Position numbers and translations under genes: made by a program. Shown here piece after piece: positions 1 through 7,558 of a stretch of DNA of 13,967 bases. The notes beneath the pieces were generated by a model, which worked only from the letters and a program-made list of their open reading frames with translations, was not told where the DNA came from and did no database searches. The stretch lies in contig NWUY0300001002.1 in the NCBI GenBank assembly GCA_004151065.3, positions 20,429 through 34,395 on the forward strand, written 5' to 3'. How positions within the stretch are numbered: the stretch's first letter is position 1; every line of letters begins with the position of its first letter. Source of the DNA: Larix sibirica (Eukaryota > Streptophyta > Pinopsida > Pinales > Pinaceae).

Positions 1-220
1 CAAGTGAGTGAGTATGAATAAATGAGGGAAGCTCTCCCTCTATTTATACTTTACTTTTCACTTAACTTTTAATCCAACTAGGTTGGCCCCAATAACCTAG
101 ATGGGCCGACCTCTCGAGGAAGACTTAATATAACATTATATTACATTCTTTTGGGTACTAACGACCCGACTTACAATGGAGGTTTAACCTCATGACCTTT
201 ACATGACCAAATGTAATAAT
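1..220 (-). mobile_element. LTR-like fragment with minus-strand TATA motif
   Basis: No coding potential is visible. Read on the minus strand, the segment runs from AT-rich and GGTCGGCCC-containing sequence into a TATA-like motif (AAGTATAAATAGAGGGAG, about 36-53), then toward a CACTCACTTG end at position 1. That arrangement resembles the U3-R part of a plant LTR promoter. No terminal TG/CA pair, target duplication or internal retroelement sequence is visible, so the family is unknown. If the upstream GTE exons lie to the left, this fragment sits in an intron of that gene. It could equally be unrelated intergenic sequence joined at the N at 221. Confidence 0.35.
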
Positions 221-221
221 N
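221..221. other. Undetermined base at a change of sequence type
   Basis: This single N separates the LTR-like left end from the 27-bp duplication. It may mark a contig join or a low-quality base. Confidence 0.7.
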
Positions 222-279
222 CAAGGTACCCTCTCCAGATGCAGGCCACAAGGTACCCTCTCCAGATGCAGGCCACAAG
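222..279 (+). repeat. Perfect 27-bp tandem duplication, possible exon end
   Basis: A 27-bp unit (222-248) is repeated exactly at 249-275, and CAAG of a third copy follows at 276-279. In one frame each unit reads K-V-P-S-P-D-A-G-H, so the duplication is nine codons long. It ends at CACAAG followed by GTAGGATT at 280, which looks like a splice donor. The phase after AAG would join in frame to the proposed exon at 476. The repeat may therefore be the end of an upstream GTE exon. It also abuts an undetermined base at 221, so an assembly artefact is possible. Confidence 0.6.
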
Positions 280-475
280 GTAGGATTAAACGAGCTTTGA
301 AATATTAGTTATTTATAAATATTGATGCCCCTGTTCTCCTGTATGGCAAATTGATATTTGCTTGTCGGTTTTCCCCTTATATGTATTATGCATGTTGAAA
401 AGTTTATGAATTACTGCAAAAAGATTTGTAAAAACCTGAAAATGTCTGTCTGCATCGTTTTCCACAATAACGCAG

Positions 476-572
476 GAGCAAATGTGTTCTGTTTCTATTT
501 ACCATCAGAGAACCAGCCCAACTCTGGAAACCAATGGTGCAAAAAGGGCGTTCTCATCATTAGGTTCTTACC
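476..572 (+). CDS. Probable additional upstream exon of the GTE gene
   Basis: After an acceptor-like CGCAG (471-475) an open stretch reads E-Q-M-C-S-V-S-I-Y-H-Q-R-T-S-P and continues through T-N-G-A-K-R to S-S-L-G-S-Y. It ends at a possible donor, ACC|GTACTT, at 573. The final base C572 plus GG at 667-668 completes an Arg codon, so the splice phase agrees with the next, better supported exon. The composition (Ser, Thr, Pro, Lys) suits the poorly conserved linker between the NET region and the coiled coil in GTE proteins. The donor is weak and I cannot name a homologous motif here. The intron would be 573-666, 94 bp with a T-rich 3' half. Confidence 0.4.
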
Positions 573-666
573 GTACTTCTGTGCTTTTTTTTTCTCATGA
601 TATCGAAGAGATTTTCCAGCTGCATTTTTATGTTGTTTTTATTGAGTTTGAGTATGAACTTTGCAG

Positions 667-1803
667 GGGCTGTGAGTGAATTAGATGAAGAGAATGCTAA
701 TTCAAAGCCTACTCCTGCTAATGTTACAGATCCATGTCAAGAAGGTACGGTTCAGCATATGTTCACAAAAATGGTATCAGATGGTGGGTTTTAACATTTC
801 ATATCTCTGTGTGGCCTTACGTTTGTAATATGGTCATTTGTTAGGTGAGAGTGCTCCATCTGAGAGGCAGGTCTCCCCAGACAAACTTTATCGTGCTGCT
901 TTGTTGAGGAATCGTTTTGTTGATACAATTTTGAAAGCCCAAGAGAAGACCCTTAGCCAGGTAGGTTAGTAGATGCTGTTGGGAAATTGCTTTTTGATTG
1001 GTCTTTTGAGAATTAATCTTTTCATTGTGTGTTTCGGAAATTATTTTCTATTGGCTTATATCAATATTTTTGATTTGGCATTTATACCTTGTTTGTATCA
1101 GGGTGACAGGGGAGATCCAGAGAAGCTGCGGCGTGAACGAGAGGAATTGGAAAGACGTCAAAGAGAAGGTTGGAATTTTTAAGCTCTGAATTTATAAGCT
1201 TTGATTGATGTTCTTGTCTGGTGTTGATTTTTGCATTGATTGATTCCCATTAGAGAAAGCAAGGCTTCAAGCAGAGGCAAAAGCTGCAGAATCTGCTCGT
1301 ATGCAAGCTGAAGCAGAAGCTGCGGCTGAAGCTAAACGGAAGTTGGAGATTGAGCGTGAAGCTGCTCGCTTGGCATTACAGCAGGTTTTGAGTCCTCTTT
1401 TCTGTTTTATTTATTCTCTCTTTTTGTTATCACGATGTTTGCCTTGCAAGCTTCAGGTAGCAAGAGCCCAACAGACAAGAGAAGTCGGTATTGATGAGTT
1501 TATTACCCTTGCATTATAAACACACGGCAGATGGAGAAAACTGTTGAGATTGATGAGAATACTCAAGTTCTCAAGGACCTGGAGATGCTGAGATCTTCTC
1601 AACTTGATCACATCCCCAGTTCAGGCGATGAGACGAGTCCTGTTCATTCTCAAGATGGATTGGCACCTTTTCCGTTACAGGGCAGAAATCCTTTGGAGCA
1701 ACTTGGTTTGTTTATGAAAATGGAAGATGAAGAGGAGGAAGAGGCTACTGCTGATGGAATAGCTGCAGGAAATGGTGATGCGGAGGAAGGCGAAGTAGAT
1801 TAG
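667..1803 (+). CDS. GTE: GTE (plant BET-family) transcription regulator, C-terminal exons
   Basis: The exons read as 667-744, 845-960, 1102-1168, 1254-1384 and 1531-1803. All have GT-AG borders and agreeing phases, giving about 220 residues to the TAG stop at 1801-1803. In order they encode a D/E-rich linker ([12 protein letters not shown]), the conserved block [16 protein letters not shown], a charged coiled coil ([19 protein letters not shown], then A/E/K/R-rich helix to about residue 128), MEKTVEI, the [11 protein letters not shown] block, and an acidic tail ending EEGEVD. This order is characteristic of plant GTE8/GTE10-type proteins, nuclear acetyl-histone readers whose bromodomain and NET domain are N-terminal. 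Those exons are not in the window, so the gene is partial. The exact paralogue cannot be decided. No frameshift or premature stop is seen, so the gene is probably functional. Confidence 0.93.
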
Positions 1804-2230
1804 TGTAGCAGGCTGTATATTATTTGATTGCTTTATTCTTTTGTGAGAGGGTGAAGTGATTTGGACCTGAAGTCCCTTCTTGTTCTGAGGCTCTAAAGTA
1901 TTGTGAAAGTCTGAGTTGGATACAGAGAGAGTGTGATATATTGTTTGGGTGTGAGGCCTAAATTCTGTTTTGTTGACAGGATTACCTCTTCTGCTGAAAT
2001 GGGGATGTAAGAAAAATTGACATTCCACTCTTGCCTTGTATTTCTTGGGCTCGAGAAGGTCATTTAACTGAAGCCGCTCATGGTAACATGGAAATTTTGT
2101 TTACATGAATAGTGAATAGAAAAAATTGTTCACGTTCTGCAGCGAATTGATACAGTTGTTTGCTATTTGCTCATCAATGCTGTATTTGTACCTAGTTTAG
2201 TGCTTATGTCATCGCTTCGAAATAAATTTT
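1804..2230 (+). promoter_or_regulatory. GTE 3' UTR with candidate poly(A) signal
   Basis: The sequence after the TAG stop is T- and G-rich, typical of a plant 3' UTR, and has no convincing ORF of its own. A canonical AATAAA lies at 2221-2226. Plant poly(A) signals are loose, so the real end of the transcript could be earlier, for example near the TGTATTT stretches at about 2037 and 2182. The tandem repeat zone begins about 85 bp after the AATAAA. Confidence 0.4.
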
Positions 2231-2311
2231 ATTGAAACCTACATTAAAGATATTTAAACAAAATCTCAAACATAATTCTATAGTCAAATTTAGTCAACTC
2301 TCTAGACAACT

Positions 2312-2428
2312 AAATGCGTAAACCTGGTACCTGGCATTTCTTCATTGCAGGGAACGTATTTACTAAACAGATAAATGCGTAAACCTGGTACCTGGCATTT
2401 TGTCATTGCAGGGTATTTACTAAACAGA
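2312..2428 (+). repeat. 61-bp tandem duplication
   Basis: Two head-to-tail copies start at 2312 and 2373, each opening AAATGCGTAAACCTGGTACC and ending TTTACTAAACAG. The second copy is slightly shorter because it lacks the GGAACG bases before TATTTAC. It runs directly into the 115-bp repeat pair. Confidence 0.9.
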
Positions 2429-2656
2429 GAACGTATGGTTTTAATGAAGAATTTCTTAAAGAATTCGTAATCTGCAAGGATACATATACACAAGGGGTTG
2501 GCTTGGCTTCTTGGTGTTTGTGTTAACAGTTAAAGTATGTTGAGAACGTATGGTTTCAATGAAGAATTTCTTAAAGAATTTGTAATCTGCAAGGATACAT
2601 ATACACAAGGGGTTGGCTTGGCTTCTTGGTGTTGGTGTTAACAGTTAAAGTATGTT
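2427..2656 (+). repeat. 115-bp tandem duplication, nearly identical copies
   Basis: Copies at 2427-2541 and 2542-2656 begin GAGAACGTATGG and end AGTTAAAGTATGTTG. By eye they differ at only three positions (TTTTAATG/TTTCAATG, AATTCG/AATTTG, GTTTGTG/GTTGGTG). They are much less diverged than the retroelement remnants in this window, so the duplication looks recent. No open frame of note runs through it. Confidence 0.95.
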
Positions 2657-2686
2657 GATTTTTTTTGTTTTCATTTTCTTCTTCTT

Positions 2687-3172
2687 GATGCATTTTTCCA
2701 AAGAGTAGCACAGTGCTTTATAGCTCAGTATAAAAAGTATGCTGATTTTTTTGTTTTCATATTCCAAGTCTTGATGCATTTTTCCAAAGAGTAGCACAGT
2801 GCTTTATAGCTCAGTATATCACCTGAGTAGCACAGTGCTTTATAGCTCAGTATATCACCGAGTAGCACCAGCACCGAGTAGCACTGTGCTTTACAGTTCA
2901 GTATCGGTGATATAAGGTGCTTTACAGTTCGGTATGAGTGATGTGCTTTACAGCTCAGTATGGGTGATATAAGGTGCTTTATAGTTTAGTATGGGTGATT
3001 TTTTGTTTGTTTTCACACTGTTCTTTTTATGTATTTTTCCAACTAGAGTAGCAAGGAGCTTTACAGCTCAGTATGAAGAGATGTTGATGTTACAGCTAAT
3101 AAAGAGAGTTTTTGTTGTTGTTGTTGTTCTCACCAGACTCTTTTGGATGCAAGGTGCTTTACATCCCAGTAT
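2687..3172 (+). repeat. Irregular array of nine 19-bp cores (GTGCTTTACAGCTCAGTAT)
   Basis: The core occurs at 2713, 2799, 2835, 2886, 2917, 2943, 2974, 3056 and 3154, always on the plus strand, with a few substitutions per copy (TATAGCTC, TACAGTTC, TACATCCC). A longer unit that includes GATGCATTTTTCCAAAGAGTAGCACA precedes the first two copies, about 86 bp apart. Spacing then varies from 26 to 98 bp, with GAGTAGCAC and GGTGATATAAG as recurring linkers. A short (GTT)n run lies near 3113-3128. The irregular spacing suggests repeated slippage and unequal exchange. Function unknown. Confidence 0.9.
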
Positions 3173-3174
3173 GA

Positions 3175-3743
3175 GTGAGATGTTGATGTTACAGATTTAT
3201 AAGAGGAGATATTTTGTGTTTTCACACTGGTGTTCTGCATTTATTTTTGCAGTCATCAAATTTCTTTTATCTTAACATTTGTATTTTCACATTGCTAACA
3301 TTTGTATTTTTACTTTTCATAATGTTCTTCTGGATTTTTTTATTAAATAAAAACCAATTAGTTGATTAGTTGCCACATCAGCAAGTAACTTTGAATTGTT
3401 TAAACCTATAGGTTTTGATTATGTGGTTTCTTGTGTCTGTGGCATGAGTTCCGCCATTTTATTTTAGACCCAGTTTGATGCATTTTTATTTTTATTGTTT
3501 TTAATGGCAATTAACCGCAGGTTTTTAATGCAAAAGCTCGAATGCATCTTAACCCAAACATAATTGGCGAATGTAAAAGACGATTTAGTTTACTTGCATA
3601 ATTTACTTTTCCCTGTGATGGAATGGTTTTGTCATAGGAAACACAACAATGTCAAACCTATGATAACAAACCAGACAAATATCACGGTTTTCTCTTTAAA
3701 TTCAGTGTATGTAACTGTTGCTGGGATTTGGAAAGTACAATTC
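3175..3743. other. AT-rich non-coding stretch
   Basis: No domain, RNA gene or repeat of substance is recognised. A short duplication, AACATTTGTATTTT, occurs near 3274 and 3297. The 63-codon open stretch at 3564-3755 has no recognisable motif and looks like chance. Confidence 0.6.
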
Positions 3744-3976
3744 CATGAAGGCTAGGCAAGGTCCACTTGCGCCACAACGGAACAGCGATGCACATTGAAC
3801 TTTACAGCTTGATTTTTAAACGAGTTCCCAAAAGGAGACCATAGAGAGTATACAATTACATAAAGGCTAAAAGCAAGGCTTCAAGCTTCAATTGTGCCTC
3901 ACTTGAACAGCGATGTTCATTTAACTCTACAGATTGAATTTTAAACAAGTTCTCAAAAGGAGACCATAGAGAATAT
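3744..3976 (+). repeat. Direct duplication with about 125-bp period
   Basis: The first unit begins near 3744 (CATGAAGGCTAGGCAAGG) and the second near 3860 (CATAAAGGCTAAAAGCAAGG). They share AACAGCGATG, TTTTAAAC-AGTTC and AAAAGGAGACCATAGAGA at an offset of 125 bp (for example 3781 and 3906). Identity by eye is moderate, about 80%, so this copy is older than the duplications near 2427. It adjoins the left arm of the large inverted repeat. Confidence 0.8.
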
Positions 3977-3994
3977 TTAATAAGTAAATGTAAC

Positions 3995-4517
3995 TTTTGG
4001 TATAAGATGGATCTATGCTGGTATCCACATTACATAAGAGGTTCCTATTCACCTCACCTCTAACATTCAGAGTGAATTTTAAAATAGTTGAAGCTTGAAG
4101 TGTCTTATTGAAAGTATTTTGACGAAACATATGCATCACAGTTCAAAGTGGAGGAATTTCGATGAGATATATCATATATCTACACCAAACCCTTGGAAAA
4201 GTTGAGTTGGGAGTAAATATAAAGGTGATCTGATTGAACTGGGTTGACTACTGAGAAAATTCTTGTGAGTAAATAGACCGAGGTTTACATGATTGACCAC
4301 ATCCTCCTTCAAAAAGAGTTCTCTTTGAAAAATCCATTTCTCTATTTGGTGTGTGTTTTTAGTCTCATAAAATTATTACAATGTTGAGAATGCTTTGGAC
4401 TTCCATGCTCTTCATGCTCTTCTCAAATACCTTGTGCTCAAGAAAGTTATTGATCTGAAATCTTGTGGTACAGAGCAAAGGTGGCCTACCATGTTTTGAT
4501 GTTTCTCATTAGATGTC
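3995..4517 (+). repeat. Long inverted repeat, left arm
   Basis: This arm matches the reverse complement of 5719-6235 over its whole length. Shared blocks include ACACCAAACCC, GTTGGGAGTAAATAT, GATCTGATTGAACT, AAAATTATTACAATGTTGAG, GTGGCCTACCATGTTTTGAT and GTTTCTCATTAGATGTC. Identity is about 80% by eye, with small indels. The inner boundary is sharp at 4517. The outer boundary is fuzzy, near GATGGATCTATGCTGGTATC. No coding motif was recognised in any frame. Confidence 0.85.
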
Positions 4518-5513
4518 TTGTGTCTATCTATAATATTCAAGGATAGTTTTGAAAATGGCATCTTGCTATCTATTTAGTTGATACAATTTGAACTTTTGAT
4601 ATTGATAAGACTTAAGTCACTTTCTTGTTTAGAGAAAGTACAAATTCTTAAAGGTACTAAAGGAACTTAGGTCCTAACCTGCTTTCTTGTTTATATTAAG
4701 TTGAAACTCTGTAGAGCACCAAAGGAAGTGCACACGAGGTTAACTTTGAACAGTACTCGTAAGTAACAGATAATGTAAACATCCTGTTGTTGCCAACGTT
4801 GTCTTAACTATGTTAATTGTCTTTTGTTCCAATCAATAGAAAATTGGCTGTATAATCAATGCAAAGCATTTCTAAACTATTTCGTTCTCATATAGTTGAG
4901 TTTTCAGAAATCTCCAAGGGAGAGAAGAGAATCATTAGTGAAATGGTTATCAATCACCTACCTCAGAATAGAGATACCTTGATCATGTCTTTACCAATGT
5001 AAATAATTAACTAACATAGGGCATCAACAATCAACACACATAAGTAATAAGCTAGGGGTATCCTTTATGGATGGATTTGTGCAAAGTAATTTTTCAAAAA
5101 AACTGTCAGAGTAGTGTGGATGGGCGTCTTCACCATAGAGAGTGTTTCAAATCCTAGCGAGGGAAAGCATATTTGTAAAAAATATATTGTTTATCAAAGT
5201 TTGGGACGAACAATAAAGACTTAGTTTTGAGATCATGAATCCTTGGCAAGTATTTATTTATTTGATGAGATCTCCCAATTTTATTAGCAAAAATCATAAA
5301 GTAAATTTAGGCATTTGACAAATTGTATTCAAAGGTCAAAATGTTAAAACATAGGTGCTTCTTCACTGATCTTTTAGGTAGGATGGACTTGCTTTTCACA
5401 CTTGTCTTTGTTCGAGATGTAAAGTTAGTACAATGCGTTATATATATTAAAATTTTGTTCTTTTCAAGACAATGAGCTTACTATATAGTTTATAGTTGTC
5501 CAATTGTAAGAAC
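4518..5513. other. Centre between the inverted arms, no recognised content
   Basis: This AT-rich stretch has stops in all frames and no domain I recognise. A weakly gag-like reading at about 4913-4996 (MVINHLPQNRDTLIMSLP on the plus strand) was too poor to call. A transposase would be expected here if the inverted arms were terminal repeats of an autonomous DNA transposon, and none is evident. Confidence 0.5.
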
Positions 5514-5702
5514 AATATACCTTATGGGAGGGCAAGTACTAAAAGTACTAAAACCAAGGGCAAATGTTGAATCCCAAGTAATGGATATCAAAAGGAATAT
5601 GCCCCTAAAATAAATATACCTTATGGGAGGGCAAGTACTAAAACCAAGGGCAAATTTTGAATCCCAAGTAATGGATACCAAAAGGAATATACCCCTAAAA
5701 TA
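5514..5702 (+). repeat. 99/90-bp tandem duplication
   Basis: Copies at 5514-5612 and 5613-5702 open AATATACCTTATGGGAGGGC and close CCCCTAAAATAA. The first carries an extra 9 bp, itself a duplication of AGTACTAAA. Otherwise the copies differ at about three positions. The second copy ends about 16 bp before the right inverted arm. Confidence 0.95.
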
Positions 5703-5718
5703 AAACATTGTTAAGGTG

Positions 5719-6235
5719 GACATCTAATGAGAAACATCAAAACATGGTAGGCCACCTTTTGTTCTGCACCACAAGATTTTAGATCAATAACTTGTGCAAC
5801 AAGGTATTTTAGGTATTTTAGAAGCATGAAAGTTCAACGCATTCTCAACATTGTAATAATTTTATGAGACTTTTATCAGATTAAGAAAGCACCAAACAGA
5901 GAAATGTATTTTTCAAAGAGAAATCTTCTTGAATGAGGATGTGGCAAATCATGGAAACCTAGGTCTATTTACTATCCAGAATTTTCTTACTAGTCAACCT
6001 AGTTCAATCAGATCGCCTATATATTTACTCCCAACCCCCAATTTGGCCATGGGTTTGGTGTAGAGATATGATATGTCTCAACGAAATTCCTTCACATAGA
6101 ATTGTGATGCACATGTTTCATCGAAATTCACTTAACTATTTTAAAATTCTCGACTTTGAATGTTGGAGGTAAGATGAATGTAGGAGCCTCTTAGGTGATG
6201 TTGATACCATCGATCCTTTCCACCATAATATAAGA
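5719..6235 (-). repeat. Long inverted repeat, right arm
   Basis: This is the reverse-complement partner of 3995-4517. The inner edge begins GACATCTAATGAGAAACATC. The outer edge fades after GATGTTGATACCATCGATCC near 6200-6235. Beyond it lies sequence leading to a primer binding site at 6491, so the arm could be part of an LTR whose relative was inserted in the opposite direction at 3995-4517. No matching target duplication was found outside the arms. Confidence 0.85.
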
Positions 6236-6490
6236 AAACAAAAGGAATGATGGTTTTCTTGTATGCGAATCCAAGGTAAACATGTATGTTCCATTGTGTT
6301 GGTTTTTTATTGTAGTCTATTTCATCTCACAATACTAGAAGCTTTGTTGTGTTTTTATTTCTACTAAAGCATTAAAAATTACGAAAAGATAATATCACAA
6401 TGGAGCATAGGCTTGGTATGGTCGTTTTAAGTTTAACTCTATTTTGGTGAGCCAATCATTATAATATCTAAGACGGTTTACATATCATAT
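6236..6490 (+). mobile_element. Possible LTR 3' end upstream of a primer binding site
   Basis: The stretch is non-coding. It leads to TTTACA at 6477-6482, a plausible LTR terminus (CA), followed 8 bp later by the primer binding site. No matching second LTR was recognised in the window, so the start is undefined. Confidence 0.3.
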
Positions 6491-6502
6491 TGGTATCAAA
6501 GC
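6491..6502 (+). promoter_or_regulatory. Primer binding site, initiator tRNA-Met type
   Basis: TGGTATCAAAGC matches the usual plant LTR-retrotransposon primer binding site TGGTATCAGAGC at 11 of 12 positions. It is complementary to the 3' end of initiator tRNA-Met. It is on the plus strand and preceded by a possible LTR end. Confidence 0.6.
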
Positions 6503-6591
6503 AAATTTATTTGGGCATTTGTGGTTGGATCAAAGTATAAGCTTTTCCAACTTGGGAAATCCAAATCCACGTGAATGTTGTACTCTATAGA

Positions 6592-6780
6592 TGTCGAGAT
6601 CTACAAGGGGAATGTTAAGAAGCAATTATAATCCTTAAAAAATGAAGAAAAGCACCAAGAAGGCCCTGTAAATGAAGACGAAGAAGATTAGACAATTGGA
6701 TAATTTGTTTGGATTAGTAAAAGGCCATATCAAACCTAAGCCCACAAATCATTCACTTATAGGAACAACATTAACATTTT
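6592..6780 (+). pseudogene. Broken gag-like leader ORF
   Basis: About 90 bp after the primer binding site an ATG opens a basic stretch, M-S-R-S-T-R-G-M-L-R-S-N-Y-N-P. The frame continues through two stops (TAA, TAA) into lysine-rich sequence and Q-L-D-N-L-F-G-L-V-K-G-H-I-K. Position and composition fit the start of an LTR-retrotransposon gag. No zinc knuckle or capsid motif follows, and sequence of other elements takes over by about 7100. The family is undetermined. Confidence 0.3.
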
Positions 6781-6888
6781 AATCTTGATATGTCATGTGC
6801 TTAATTAAAGATTGATTTGTCATTAAGATCATGCAAAGTATTTAGAATGTTCACCTAATTCCTCTTTATTTTACAAGGTAAGTTGGAA

Positions 6889-6999
6889 AAAGTTAATGAC
6901 CCAAATTTGAAAAAATCCGAGTTGCTAATAACTAGTTTTACCCAAATGACCCAAGTTGGAATTGTGCTGAAAGTTAATGGACCAAATTTGACAAAATCA
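6889..6999 (+). repeat. Short dispersed duplication, 81-bp offset
   Basis: AAAGTTAATGACCCAAATTTG (6889) recurs as AAAGTTAATGGACCAAATTTG (6970), each followed by A/CAAAATC. A further ACCCAAATGACCCAAGTTGG lies between them. The segment may belong to an LTR that starts, on the minus strand, near 7077. Confidence 0.65.
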
Positions 7000-7069
7000 A
7001 AACCATCTATAAGATGTCCCAAATTCTAATCTCTCCCATGCATCAATAAATTCATATGGTACTTGTGTA

Positions 7070-7110
7070 GATCCACAATAGATCACCCTCCTCATTTTGG
7101 GGCTTTTTTT
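7070..7110 (-). promoter_or_regulatory. Possible polypurine tract and LTR start
   Basis: On the minus strand, downstream of the gypsy integrase tail, AAAAAAAGCCCC and then TGAGGAGGGTGATC form a purine-rich stretch. It is followed by TGTGGATC (from 7077), which could be the first bases of a 3' LTR. The position is where a polypurine tract is expected, but no second LTR is available to confirm it. Confidence 0.3.
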
Positions 7111-7129
7111 CTAAAAGATTTAGTTTTGA

Positions 7130-7558
7130 AGGAGATGATGAAACAATCCTCAAATTTCTCCTTGGAGTATTATTTTCCCTTAGATGGTAGTTGACCCTTC
7201 AATCCCACTTGCCAAACTTGGTCTTGCTGATCCATTATGGTAAATTTGATAATCTTTTGTAGAATTGTGTCCTTTGATAATTCTACATGTGCCTTTGGTG
7301 CAAAATCTTCAATGAAATGTAAGATTTTTCCCTTTCCATACTCATTGAGCATGGATGGTTCATAGAGTTTTAGGTTTTCTACATTTACCACTGAGTAAAT
7401 GTACATATAAGGTGGAACACTGACTTTGTTAGCATTGTTTACTACCTCCTCCAATATTTCTAAAGGTCCATATCTTAGGGCTTTGATTTTCTTTCCTAGT
7501 CCTTGTAACCATTCCCTATTAAGGTGCAACCAAAATTTCTCTCTCCTACTTGGAAAGT
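7130..7558 (-). pseudogene. Ty3/gypsy integrase C-terminus with chromodomain-like tail
   Basis: An open stretch of 119 codons (7529-7170, minus strand) begins HLNREWLQGLGKKIKALRYGP, the GPY/F-type C-terminal part of Ty3/gypsy integrase. It continues YGPLEILEEV, VSVPPYMYIYSVVNVENLKLYEP, and a tail resembling a diverged chromodomain (LSKDTILQK, WQVGLKGQLPSKGK). A TAA at 7172-7170 stands where a Trp is usual, and the frame continues YSKEKFE beyond it. Upstream, FEKTFQVGER is in another frame, so there is a frameshift near 7535. The integrase core is absent. This piece may be the 3' end of the minus-strand gypsy element whose RT lies at 12886-13967. Confidence 0.85.

Noticed and set aside
1675-2028. 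117-codon minus-strand open stretch
   Set aside because: It is antisense to the last GTE exon and 3' UTR and has no recognisable domain.
2302-2493. 63-codon minus-strand open stretch
   Set aside because: It lies in the 61-bp and 115-bp tandem repeats; its internal repetition is explained by the DNA repeat.
2713-3172. CRISPR-like direct repeats
   Set aside because: The context is a plant nuclear gene, the spacing is irregular, copies are degenerate, linkers are themselves repeated and no cas gene is present.
2991-3275. 94-codon plus-strand open stretch with hydrophobic segments
   Set aside because: It runs through the repeat array; the repeated MLMLQ segments come from duplicated DNA, and hydrophobicity from T-rich sequence.
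4165-4181. Palindrome AGATATATCATATATCT
   Set aside because: Eight-base AT-rich arms are expected by chance in such sequence, and the right inverted arm does not keep the symmetry exactly.
4913-4996. Possible copia gag reading (MVINHLPQNRDTLIMSLP)
   Set aside because: Only a short hydrophobic segment looks familiar; flanking codons do not align with a gag domain.
5490-5723. 77-codon minus-strand open stretch with internal protein repeat
   Set aside because: The repeat IYFRGIFLL..SITWDS is the translation of the 99/90-bp tandem duplication, with no other sign of a gene.
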